Shown here one piece after another: positions 1 through 8,215 of a stretch of 64,000 nt of DNA. The DNA lies in contig CANJNZ010000016.1 of assembly GCA_947476045.1 (NCBI GenBank), positions 1 through 64,000 on the forward strand, given 5' to 3'. Positions within the stretch are counted from its first letter, which is position 1. The number at the start of each line of letters is the position of its first letter. The notes under the pieces are model-generated. The model was not told the origin of the DNA. It worked only from the letters and a program-made list of their open reading frames with translations, and did no database searches. A program made the translations under genes and the position numbers. Source of the DNA: Chthoniobacteraceae bacterium. Lineage in GTDB: Bacteria > Verrucomicrobiota > Verrucomicrobiia > Chthoniobacterales > Chthoniobacteraceae.

Positions 1-228
1 GCTGCACAGAACTTTGCAACTTCTGAGTGTCCATCCATTTGAGAAAATGCCTCTCCATGAACTACTTGCAAAACATGACTTCAACCCTTTGACACCGCAA
101 GATTGCAACCAATTACTACTGTGGTAGTTACTGCCGGACACTCGTGGGATCAATACTTAATTCGTTAATTTTCAGCTTCGGGAACAGCCCTCTGGTGTTC
201 TTGCGGCGCATCCGCTACGGCTCGCGCG
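1..228. other. Intergenic / upstream region, no gene recognised
   Basis: This stretch is less GC-rich than what follows and I find no convincing reading frame in it. It contains a weak hairpin (5-bp arms at 115-119 and 124-128). It probably carries the promoter region of the membrane-protein gene starting at 229, but I could not pick a confident -10/-35 pair, and it may also hold the end of a gene outside the window. Confidence 0.4.
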
Positions 229-1299
229 ATGGAAAAGAACGCACTCACCGATTCGCCGGGCTCCGCGCCTGCCGGCGGAAAGTGCGCGCTGCTCTTGCTG
301 CTCGCAGCGATCACACTGCCGCTGAGTTTGCTGTGGGATTTTTCGTGGGAGTCCACCGTTGGGATTGATCGCGTTTTGGCGTGGCCACACGTGCTCACCT
401 ATGCAGCAGTGGCAATGGCGGGCCTCACGGCGGTGTGGATGATCCTTTGCGGAAAAAATGGCGTCGCTATTTCAAAATGGCGCGCGCCGGTCGGAGCATG
501 GCTTGCGCTTTGGGGAGCAGTGGCGTTTGTGGCGGCGTTCGCTTTTGACCGCTGGTGGCAGGCTGGCTACGGGCTTGCGGCGGGGATTTGGCATCCACCG
601 CAGATTGCGAAAGCGGTGGCGTTTTTTGCCATCGCATTTGGTGCATGGTGGTGTGTTCCTCGTTGGGGCGGCGGTGTCGTGACGGCGATGATTGCGACGG
701 TCTCGCTGGCTCACGGCTTTGCAAACCGCCAGCACGATGCGTTCTTTTATCAACTCGCGTGCGGGACTTATCCGCTCGTGCTCGCTGCGGTGTCGGTGTC
801 GGGTGGCGGACGTTTTCCTGCGACCCGCGCGGCGCTGCTCGGCATGGGCATTCATCTCGCAGCGATGTGGATTTTACCGCTCATCCCCGGCTCGCCAGAA
901 ACTGGACCGATCTACAATGCGCGCGACCATCTTTTGCCTCCGCCCTTTCCTCCGCTCATCGTGCTTCCCGCGCTGGTGTTCGACTGGTTGCTCGCTGCGC
1001 GCAAGGACACCGATTGGCGCGCCGCGATGGAAACGGGCTTCGCATTTTTCACCATCTTTGCCGTGGCCCAGTGGCGCTTCGCGGAATTCCTCCTCACACC
1101 CGCTGCGGACCATTGGTTCTTCGCCGGCGGGGGAAAACACTGGCCGTTCTTCCTTCGCATCAGCGACGAAATGCGCACCGCTTTCTGGCCCGGCGAAGTT
1201 CTCGACATAAAGAACACCGCCATCGCCATCGCACTCGCCACAGGCTCCAGCCGCATCGGCCTGTGGCTCGGCGCATGGCTCTCTCGCTTCGCACGATGA
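229..1299 (+). CDS. Polytopic membrane protein of unknown function
   Basis: A 356-residue protein with about eight to ten hydrophobic segments, many Trp residues and no soluble domain. The segments include residues around 17-35, 50-70, 85-105 and 130-150, so it should lie in the inner membrane. Its stop overlaps the start of the next gene in an ATGA arrangement, which implies translational coupling with the His-rich membrane-anchored protein downstream. The pair may act together in metal or redox handling, but that rests only on the partner. I do not recognise the family. Confidence 0.75.
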   Translation: MEKNALTDSPGSAPAGGKCALLLLLAAITLPLSLLWDFSWESTVGIDRVLAWPHVLTYAAVAMAGLTAVWMILCGKNGVAISKWRAPVGAWLALWGAVAFVAAFAFDRWWQAGYGLAAGIWHPPQIAKAVAFFAIAFGAWWCVPRWGGGVVTAMIATVSLAHGFANRQHDAFFYQLACGTYPLVLAAVSVSGGGRFPATRAALLGMGIHLAAMWILPLIPGSPETGPIYNARDHLLPPPFPPLIVLPALVFDWLLAARKDTDWRAAMETGFAFFTIFAVAQWRFAEFLLTPAADHWFFAGGGKHWPFFLRISDEMRTAFWPGEVLDIKNTAIAIALATGSSRIGLWLGAWLSRFAR

Positions 1300-2825
1300 A
1301 AACCCTCCTCATCGCCATCCTTTTGTTCGTCGTTCAAATCGCGCGCGCGCACGTTGGCAGTCCGAATGTTTTCTACGACGGTCACGCAGGGCCGCACGCC
1401 GTCCGTGTCGTCATCCGACCGCCTGCCGCGCTGCCGGGAAATGCGCAGATTGATGTGCGCGTGAGCGACTCTTCCATTTCCGCCGTCACCGTCCGTCCCG
1501 CTTTCATCGGAGCAGGCCCCGAGGCCGATCCCGCGCCCACGCCCGCGCTCGCTGTCGCGGGAGATGCACAACTTTTCACCGCCATCTGCTGGCTCTCGCG
1601 CAGTGGCACCTATGCCGTCCGCATCGCACTCGAAAGCCCGGGCGGCGGTGGCATCGTCGAGGTGCCGCTTCGCGCTGCGTCCTTCGTGCGGCCCGTCATG
1701 CCGCCCGCGCTCGGCGGGACGCTCGCCACGCTCGGCGCGCTTCTTTTTATCGCCGCCGCGTGCCTCGCCGGAGCCGCCGCACGCGAAGCTACGCTCTCAC
1801 CCGCAACCGTCACCGCGCTCAGCGATCGCAAGCGCGGGCGGCGCGTCGCTGTCATCACCGCACTCGTGCTCGGCGGCGGCGTGTGGGCGGGCACTGTGCG
1901 CTGGCAGAAAATGGATCGCGACTTCCGCAGCAACGCGCTCTCTCGCCCGCTGCCCGTCACGGCAGCCATCCGCACCGACGGCGAAACGCGCCTTCTCCAC
2001 CTCACGCCGGACGCCACAAGCACCGCAGCCAGCGCTTGGGATACGCTAGTCACCGACCACGGCAAACTCATGCACCTCTTTCTCATCCACGAGCAGGGCG
2101 CAGGTGCATTCGCACATCTGCATCCAGTGCGGCGCAGCACTACGGATTTTGAAGGCGTGCTACCGCCATTGCCCGGTGGAAAATATCATCTCTACGCCGA
2201 AGTCACCCACGAGAACGGCACTGACGAAACGCTCATCAGCAGCGTCACTCTGCCCGAACCAGCCGGCTCCGCAAAGCAGACAAGCTGGACGATGAAAAAC
2301 GACGCGTGGTGCATGTCGCCCATCGCACCGAGCGGTAATTCCGCCCGTCCAAACGCGCTCGATTACGACGACTCCTGGCACGTCAGCGCTACGCCCACCG
2401 ACGCGCGCACGAGTGTGCTCATGGGCGGCTTTCGCATGGTGCTGCAGACGCCAGGCATTCTCATTGCCGACCGTGAAACCGCGCTACGATTCGCCGCCTT
2501 TTCGCCATCCGGCGAAGGCGCAACGCTCCAGCCCTACATGGGTATGCTCGGCCACGCAGTCGTCCGCCGCAGCGACGGCACCGTCTTCACCCATCTGCAT
2601 CCATCAGGCACGATCTCCATGGCCGCGCAACAGCTCTTCGCCCGTCTGGACAATCCAAAAGAACCTCCGACCCCGCAGCCTCAGCCATCGGCTTCCGCGA
2701 CGAATGAAGTCACATTCCCCTACGCATTCCCCCAGCCCGGCGACTATCGAATGTGGGTGCAAGTGCGGATCGCCGGTCGCGTGCTCACGGGTGTTTTCGA
2801 TGTGACAGTGAAAGCGCGCGAATAG
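1296..2825 (+). CDS. Membrane-anchored periplasmic protein with His-rich putative metal-binding repeats
   Basis: A 509-residue protein. The open frame extends far upstream, but the ATG at 1296 is the credible start: it overlaps the previous stop (ATGA) and opens an 18-residue signal peptide ending in ARA-H. A beta-rich domain follows (about 20-130), then two hydrophobic segments (about 138-161 and 183-199), then a long extracytoplasmic part. That part has two similar His motifs: residues 255-276 (DHGKLMH then FAHLHP) and 420-442 (GHAVV then FTHLHP and a Met). Paired HLHP motifs suggest copper or another metal as ligand, which is an inference. No enzymatic signature was seen. Confidence 0.75.
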   Translation: MKTLLIAILLFVVQIARAHVGSPNVFYDGHAGPHAVRVVIRPPAALPGNAQIDVRVSDSSISAVTVRPAFIGAGPEADPAPTPALAVAGDAQLFTAICWLSRSGTYAVRIALESPGGGGIVEVPLRAASFVRPVMPPALGGTLATLGALLFIAAACLAGAAAREATLSPATVTALSDRKRGRRVAVITALVLGGGVWAGTVRWQKMDRDFRSNALSRPLPVTAAIRTDGETRLLHLTPDATSTAASAWDTLVTDHGKLMHLFLIHEQGAGAFAHLHPVRRSTTDFEGVLPPLPGGKYHLYAEVTHENGTDETLISSVTLPEPAGSAKQTSWTMKNDAWCMSPIAPSGNSARPNALDYDDSWHVSATPTDARTSVLMGGFRMVLQTPGILIADRETALRFAAFSPSGEGATLQPYMGMLGHAVVRRSDGTVFTHLHPSGTISMAAQQLFARLDNPKEPPTPQPQPSASATNEVTFPYAFPQPGDYRMWVQVRIAGRVLTGVFDVTVKARE

Positions 2826-2883
2826 AAACCATCAATCGCAGACACTCTCCGCTTGCACATGCACGGGCGGCGGTGCTTTCCCT

Positions 2884-3462
2884 ATGGGCATGTTGTTGTG
2901 GCGCGAAAAAATTCCTGACTCCTGGCTGCCGAAAATCCGGGCGAACCTGCCGGAGGTGCTGGTGGATCATGCACATTTGGAACGCAAGGCAGCGACGACG
3001 GCGCTGAACTTGGAAAAGTATGGCGAGTTGCACGAGCACGTTTCGGAGCTGAATGCGATTGCCATCGAAGAATTGCAGCATTTCGAGCTGGTGCTCGGGC
3101 TGCTGCGGGAGCGCGGCATTCCGTTCAACTTCCCGAAAAAGAGCCCGTGGATTTCTGGAATGATGCAGGCGGTGCGAAAAGGACGTCGCGAGCAGGTGAT
3201 TGATCATCTCATCGTGTGCGCGCTTATCGAGGGGCGCTCCTGTGAAAAATTTCAAATCCTGTCCGAGGCGATCCGCGATCTGGATGCGAAGCTGGCAGGT
3301 TTTTATGCGAGCCTTGTGGAGAGCGAGGGGAATCACTACGCGACTTATTTGATCATGGCACGGCACATTGACCTCGCGGAGACGGAGCGACGGCTGGATT
3401 TTTTCCTCGATCTCGATGCAAAGCTCATCCGTGAGCCGAACCGCTGGGCGATGCTGCACTGA
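2884..3462 (+). CDS. miaE: tRNA-(ms2io6A)-hydroxylase MiaE-like
   Basis: A 192-residue ferritin-like four-helix protein matching MiaE, the diiron monooxygenase that hydroxylates the isopentenyl group of ms2i6A at position 37 of UNN-reading tRNAs. The expected carboxylate and His ligands are visible: E33 in HLER, E63 and H66 in EELQHFE, E116 in LIEGRSCEKF, and E148 and H151 in ESEGNHY. Length fits the family. The gene lies 58 bp after the previous stop and converges on the FGGY kinase, with only 11 bp between the stops. Confidence 0.92.
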   Translation: MGMLLWREKIPDSWLPKIRANLPEVLVDHAHLERKAATTALNLEKYGELHEHVSELNAIAIEELQHFELVLGLLRERGIPFNFPKKSPWISGMMQAVRKGRREQVIDHLIVCALIEGRSCEKFQILSEAIRDLDAKLAGFYASLVESEGNHYATYLIMARHIDLAETERRLDFFLDLDAKLIREPNRWAMLH

Positions 3463-3473
3463 GGAAAAACTGA

Positions 3474-4928
3474 CTACTTCAAGAGCGACTCAAGCTGCGT
3501 CTGGCGGGCGCGCTCCTCAGCGTATTGGCGGGCAAGAGTTTTTTGCGGCTTCACTGGGTGGATGAGTTTGCGTGACGGGATGGGGTAGCCGAGTTTTTCG
3601 AGCGCGAAGACGGCGGCTCCGCGCAGAGAGGCTTCGGGTTCGTCGTTTGGATAAACTGGCTGACCGAGGACGTTGGCGAGGCGCTGAAAGGAGCTGGGCG
3701 ATTTCTGAATGCCGCCGCTGACGATGAGTTTTGGCGCTGTGGTTTCATCTTCGGCGAGCAAGTCGTAGATGCGCGCGATGCGATGGTAGGTGGCCTCGGT
3801 GAGAGCCTGAAGAATGTCGAGCGCCGTGGTGCTTTGGCGGAGGCCGTGGATGGAGCCGGTGGCGTCTTCATTCCACATCGGCGCACGCTCGGCGGTCCAA
3901 AATGGGAGGACGGCGAGTCCGTGTTGAGGGCCGGGGCGTGCGGCGAGCGCGGCTTCGAGTTCGGGGCCGTCGGTGAGGCGGAGTTCGCGAAGGCACCACG
4001 CGCGGAGGTTGCCGGCGTTGCTGACTGCACCGCCGACGAGGTGGCGACTTGCATCCGCGCGATAGCAAAAAAGGCCGAGCGGGGCGCGTGCGTTTTTGCC
4101 CGAGCGCATGACGCGGATGGCGGCGCTGGTGCCGACGTTGATGGCGGCGAGACCGGGTTTGGTTGCGCCGGAGCCGAGGTTCGATGCTGCGCCGTCGCCA
4201 ATGGCAGGAAACCACGGCACGTCTTTCAACTCGGGAAATTGCGCGGCGAACGCGCCGTTGACGGGCGTGGGATCGTCGCTGAGCGGGCGCATTTTTTCCG
4301 GCGTAAGATGCGTGAGACGGAGCATGCATGCGTCCCAATCGAGCGCGGCAGGATCGAAAAGGCCGGTGCCGCTCGCCATGGAAAAGGAGCAGTTCGCGCT
4401 GCCCGCGAGCTGAATCTGGAGCCACTCGGCGGGCGACATCCATTGCGCGATGCGCTGGAAGAGTCGCTCGTCGTGCCGGTCGAGCCAGCGCAATTTTGCG
4501 GGCCAGAAACTCGCGCGCAACATGCAGCCGGTGCGGGCGTGGACTTCGGCTTCCTTGCGATCTTTTCGCAGGCTCTCGGCGGCGGCGCGGCAGCGCGAAT
4601 CGGCCCACGTGATGATGCGCGTGATGGCCTCGCCCTTCCCGTTGCAACCAACGAGGCTGTGCCAAAAGCTGGAAACCGCGATGGCGCCGACGGGCCGTGT
4701 GCGAAGGAGCGAATCGGTGCGGCGTTTCGCCAGCGTCTCGGCGATGCACTTTCGCACCGCACCGAGAAGCGCGCCGGGTTCAATTTCCGCGCCGCCCTCC
4801 GCCGACGTGAAAAGCGTGTAGCTTTGCTGCGCTGTCGTGCCGGGCTGTCGCTGCCCGGTGATATCAAACAGCGCGGAGCGCGCGGAAGATGTGCCGAGAT
4901 CGAGCGAGAGAACAAGCGGCGTGGGCAT
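3474..4928 (-). CDS. FGGY-family carbohydrate kinase, gluconokinase-like
   Basis: A 484-residue kinase starting at the ATG at 4928. A longer frame to 5018 exists but runs through repeat-like intergenic DNA. The N-terminal ATP-binding motif DLGTSSARSALFD is at residues 10-22, the sugar-binding region includes WHSLVG and ITWADSR, and the C-terminal half has the IVSGGIQKS type glycine motif of FGGY kinases. The MASGTGLFD segment resembles gluconate kinases more than xylulose or glycerol kinases, so D-gluconate is the likeliest substrate, but specificity is inferred. It is divergent from the small membrane protein at 5041. Confidence 0.88.
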   Translation of the reverse strand: MPTPLVLSLDLGTSSARSALFDITGQRQPGTTAQQSYTLFTSAEGGAEIEPGALLGAVRKCIAETLAKRRTDSLLRTRPVGAIAVSSFWHSLVGCNGKGEAITRIITWADSRCRAAAESLRKDRKEAEVHARTGCMLRASFWPAKLRWLDRHDERLFQRIAQWMSPAEWLQIQLAGSANCSFSMASGTGLFDPAALDWDACMLRLTHLTPEKMRPLSDDPTPVNGAFAAQFPELKDVPWFPAIGDGAASNLGSGATKPGLAAINVGTSAAIRVMRSGKNARAPLGLFCYRADASRHLVGGAVSNAGNLRAWCLRELRLTDGPELEAALAARPGPQHGLAVLPFWTAERAPMWNEDATGSIHGLRQSTTALDILQALTEATYHRIARIYDLLAEDETTAPKLIVSGGIQKSPSSFQRLANVLGQPVYPNDEPEASLRGAAVFALEKLGYPIPSRKLIHPVKPQKTLARQYAEERARQTQLESLLK

Positions 4929-4935
4929 GATGGGA

Positions 4936-5025
4936 ATGACGAATGGCGAATTACGGGTTACGAATGAAGCAGGAAATTCGGGAAACGTGAAGTTCTGGCT
5001 TCCTACGGCACCCGCCATTCGTCAT
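4936..5025. repeat. Inverted repeat from a short repeat family, in a divergent promoter
   Basis: Perfect 13-bp arms (4936-4948 and 5013-5025, ATGACGAATGGCG and its complement) enclose a segment with further GAATGA / ACGAAT words. It fills most of the gap between the divergent FGGY kinase and the 185-residue protein, so any promoter here must coexist with it. The wording resembles short GTCATTCG-type repeats scattered through PVC genomes; that is recall, not a search. Confidence 0.7.
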
Positions 5026-5040
5026 CTATATTTCACAATC

Positions 5041-5598
5041 ATGCCCGCCGAAGCCCGCATCACGAAACTTTGGACCCAGCAAAAAGGAATCATCCCCTTC
5101 CTTTTTCTCGCCTACGCCGCCTGGTTTTTATGGGACGGCTTCATCGGCTACCCCCGCAGCAACGAGCGCTGGGACAAACACGAGGAGCTAAAGGCCGACA
5201 ATGCAGCATGGGAGAAATATTGCGCGGAACGTGGATGGAAAACGGAAGCGCCTCACCGCCGTCTGGAGAGCAAGGATATCCTCGGGCAGTTTGTCGTTGG
5301 CGGAATTACCGGAGCGATCGGTCTTTTCGCGCTGATATACTGGCAGCGCCAGCGTCGCACCGTAGTGCGCTCAGATGAGGAAGGCGTGACCACTCCCAGC
5401 GGAAAACGCGTGCCCTACGCTGCGATCACTCACGTGGATAAACGGAGGTGGAAAGCGAAGGGTTTATCTACTGTTCGCTACACGCTGAATGGTGAAAACG
5501 GTCAGTTCACCCTCGACGATGCGAAGCATGATCCAAAAGCCTTGGACATCATTTTAGGCGACATCGTCTCGCGTGGAACCGCTAAGGTGGAGGAGTAA
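5041..5598 (+). CDS. Hypothetical membrane protein with two hydrophobic segments
   Basis: A 185-residue protein read from the ATG at 5041. Residues about 16-34 and 90-108 are hydrophobic, with a charged, Trp-rich region between them. The C-terminal 75 residues are soluble and beta-rich (VRSDEEGVTTPSGKRVPY), similar to PH-like or membrane-associated beta domains. Topology suggests that both the short N-terminus and the C-terminal domain are cytoplasmic. It ends 8 bp before the convergent DEAD-box helicase stop. Function unknown. Confidence 0.75.
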   Translation: MPAEARITKLWTQQKGIIPFLFLAYAAWFLWDGFIGYPRSNERWDKHEELKADNAAWEKYCAERGWKTEAPHRRLESKDILGQFVVGGITGAIGLFALIYWQRQRRTVVRSDEEGVTTPSGKRVPYAAITHVDKRRWKAKGLSTVRYTLNGENGQFTLDDAKHDPKALDIILGDIVSRGTAKVEE

Positions 5599-5606
5599 GC
5601 CAGACG

Positions 5607-6824
5607 CTATTTTCGCCGCCCAATCGTGAAGCCTTTGTGGGTGCGGGCTCCGCGACCAAAACCACCGGCGGGGATGCTGCTCTCATTAAAGAGCGCGGTG
5701 TAGAGGTAGTTGAAGCCTTCGAGTTTCTGACGGGGGATTTGTGCGCTTATGTAACGCTCGATTTTGCGGACGGGGTCGAGATCCTCGGCGGTGAAAATAG
5801 TGAATGCGTCTCCGCTTTTCAGCGCACGGCCCGTGCGTCCGATGCGGTGGACATAGTCCTCGGGATGCTGTGGCACGTCGTAGTTGATGACGTGGGTGAC
5901 GCCCGCGATGTCGAGCCCGCGCGCGGCGATGTCGGTGGCGACGAGCACTTCGTATTTTCCACTTTTGAAACCAGCGAGCGCCTCTTCGCGCTCACCCTGA
6001 CTGCGGTCGCCGTGGATGGCGGCGACTTTGTGTTTCATACCGGCGACTCGTGCGCAGACGATGTCGGCGGCTACTTTTGTCTGGGTGAAAATAATCACGC
6101 TCTCGAAATGAGTCATCTCCAGCATGGCGAGGAGCAGATCCATTTTTTGATCTTTTGCCACTGGGTAGAGCGCGTGGGCGACGGTCTCGGCGGCACTTTG
6201 GCGGCGGCCGATTTCCACGGCGATTGGGTCGGTCAGGATCCACTTCGTGAGCGACTCCAATTCGGGCGGGAGTGTAGCGGAGAAAAAGAGCGTCTGCCGA
6301 CCTTTTGGGCACGATTTGATGATACGCGAGACGTCGGGGAGAAAGCCCATGTCGAGCATCCGATCTACTTCATCGAGCACGAGGTATTTCACCTGGCCCA
6401 ACTTGATGGTGCCGTCTTCCATGAAATCGAGGAGCCGTCCCGGTGTCGCAGCGATCACGTCCGCGCCTTTCAGCAAAGCTTCGCGCTGTGAACCGTAGCC
6501 GACACCACCGTGGATGAGCACGGAGCGGAGACCGGTAAATTTTCCGTAGTCCTCGAAGCTGCTGTGGACCTGCTGCGCGAGTTCGCGCGTGGGTTCCAAG
6601 ACGAGAACGCGTGTGCCCTCGTTGCTGGGTCCGCCGAGTTTGGAAAGGAGCGGCAGCGCGAACGCGGCGGTCTTGCCCGTGCCGGTTTGGGCCGAGCCCA
6701 TCACGTCACGACCTTGCAGGACGAGAGGCATGGCCTCCGCCTGAATCGGGGTGGGTTCTGTGTAACCTTTGGCCTCAATCCCGCGCAGCACCGCCTCGGA
6801 TAGGCCGAAATCTTTGAATGTCAT
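5607..6824 (-). CDS. rhlE: DEAD-box RNA helicase, RhlE-like
   Basis: A 405-residue ATP-dependent RNA helicase with both RecA-like domains. Visible motifs are the Q motif (YTEPTPIQAEA), Walker A (SAQTGTGKT, 45-53), PTRELAQQ, TPGR, motif II at 151-154, SAT (183-185), ARGLDIAGVTHVINYD and HRIGRTGRA. Motif II reads DEVD instead of DEAD. The C-terminal tail is short and basic (GARTHKGFTIGRRK), giving a compact RhlE-type protein likely to act in ribosome assembly or RNA turnover. RhlE against related subfamilies cannot be settled by eye. Confidence 0.9.
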   Translation of the reverse strand: MTFKDFGLSEAVLRGIEAKGYTEPTPIQAEAMPLVLQGRDVMGSAQTGTGKTAAFALPLLSKLGGPSNEGTRVLVLEPTRELAQQVHSSFEDYGKFTGLRSVLIHGGVGYGSQREALLKGADVIAATPGRLLDFMEDGTIKLGQVKYLVLDEVDRMLDMGFLPDVSRIIKSCPKGRQTLFFSATLPPELESLTKWILTDPIAVEIGRRQSAAETVAHALYPVAKDQKMDLLLAMLEMTHFESVIIFTQTKVAADIVCARVAGMKHKVAAIHGDRSQGEREEALAGFKSGKYEVLVATDIAARGLDIAGVTHVINYDVPQHPEDYVHRIGRTGRALKSGDAFTIFTAEDLDPVRKIERYISAQIPRQKLEGFNYLYTALFNESSIPAGGFGRGARTHKGFTIGRRK

Positions 6825-6951
6825 CGGGCGGCGGATGTAGCGTGGTGAGCGCTGGGTGCAACCTCCATTTTACGAGTCCAGTATCGAGCAGGGTTGTTTT
6901 TCAATGGGCACTGCGGTCTACAAGGAGGCGCCTTTCTGTGATTTTTCTCAA

Positions 6952-8085
6952 TCACCGACCAACTGGCTTCTCTATTGCAGGCTTGGAATCTTCGTTCGCC
7001 GCCTTGCTCAACTTCATGATGAGCATCCCGGCGGCAACGAGACCGGCCAGCAACATGATAAGTATGGCGACGGTGAACCAACTCAGACCCTGTTGCGACT
7101 TTGGAGCGTCGATTACCACACGTGCTTTTTGTTGGGCCTTTCCTCCGGCACGCATCCGCGCCAGCGCCTCGTCGCGGGCAAACTGAAGCTGTTCGATAAA
7201 CTCATCATAGCTCTGCTGCCGGTCATCCGGATTCTTCAAAAGCGTGCGATTGATCGCGTAAGCCGTAGCGTTGCAAACATGAGGCGCCCACGCCTGGATG
7301 CTCACTGCCTGCGCACGCAGATGCTTCAGCGCGACATGCGAGGCATCCTGCGCCTCAAACGGCGGCCTTCCTGAAATGGCATGAAAGAGCGTCGCGCCGA
7401 GCGAATAAATATCACTGCGAAAATCCTCCGAAACTCTGTTCAGTCGCTCGGGGGACAAATAATATGGAGTTCCCCAGATTTCACCAGTTGCCTGCGCCTG
7501 CTGCTCGAAAAGAATCGCCAGTCCAAAATCCACGATCTTAGTGGTTCCATCCTCGGCGAACAAAATGTTTCCCGGCTTCACATCGCGGTGAACCAGTCCG
7601 CGCTCAAAACCCGCCTTCAGTCCTTTTGCAATCTCGATCCCGATTTGCAACGCCCGCACCTCCGGCACACGCACTATCTTTTCCATCAATCCATCCAGCG
7701 TTCCGTTTGCCACCAATTCCATCGCCAGAAAGACGTGCCCATCGTCGGCACCGAACGAGTAAACCTTCACCACGTTTGGGTGATTGATGGAAGCCGTCAC
7801 CCGGGCCTCGCTCTCAAACATACTCACAAATTCCGGATCGCTGCTGTATTCCGTGCACAATAGTTTCAACGCGACGAAACGGTTCAGTGTTTTATCCACC
7901 GCGCGATACACGACTCCCTGTCCGCCCTGGCCCAAAATGTTCAGCATTTCGTATTGCCCGAAATTTCTGCGCACATGAATCGCCTTTGCGCAAATGGGGC
8001 ATGTTCGTTCCGCAAAAATCTGCGCGCCAGTAACATCGAGAAGCGAACCGCAAGCAGGACAGGATTCAGTCTGGATTTCAGGCAT
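6952..8085 (-). CDS. Membrane-anchored Ser/Thr protein kinase with N-terminal zinc ribbon
   Basis: A 377-residue Hanks-type kinase. It opens with a treble-Cys ribbon (C9xxC12 and C29xxC32), followed by the kinase domain (about 44-310). The domain shows the Gly loop LGQGGQGVVY, catalytic K74, HRDVKPGN (D169) and DFG (187-189). A single transmembrane segment near 340-362 places the short tail outside, so the kinase faces the cytoplasm with almost no sensor domain. It closely resembles the N-terminal part of the 833-residue kinase at 56914-59415, so the two are paralogues. It is divergent from the MFS gene. Substrates unknown. Confidence 0.9.
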   Translation of the reverse strand: MPEIQTESCPACGSLLDVTGAQIFAERTCPICAKAIHVRRNFGQYEMLNILGQGGQGVVYRAVDKTLNRFVALKLLCTEYSSDPEFVSMFESEARVTASINHPNVVKVYSFGADDGHVFLAMELVANGTLDGLMEKIVRVPEVRALQIGIEIAKGLKAGFERGLVHRDVKPGNILFAEDGTTKIVDFGLAILFEQQAQATGEIWGTPYYLSPERLNRVSEDFRSDIYSLGATLFHAISGRPPFEAQDASHVALKHLRAQAVSIQAWAPHVCNATAYAINRTLLKNPDDRQQSYDEFIEQLQFARDEALARMRAGGKAQQKARVVIDAPKSQQGLSWFTVAILIMLLAGLVAAGMLIMKLSKAANEDSKPAIEKPVGR

Positions 8086-8215
8086 CGTGGAAATTACCGC
8101 GCTTATGTAGCAGAGAGAAGCATAGCAGGGAAGAGGCCAGATCGTATTTCCGCCAGGAACAAAAAACTATCTTTCCGCCCTGCTTCTACCCAGCCATTCA
8201 TCATCCTCATTCCCA

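Noticed and set aside
555-1295. Upstream extension of the His-rich protein's frame
   Set aside because: It overlaps the well-supported membrane protein and lacks a signal peptide; the ATG at 1296 gives a cleaner start.
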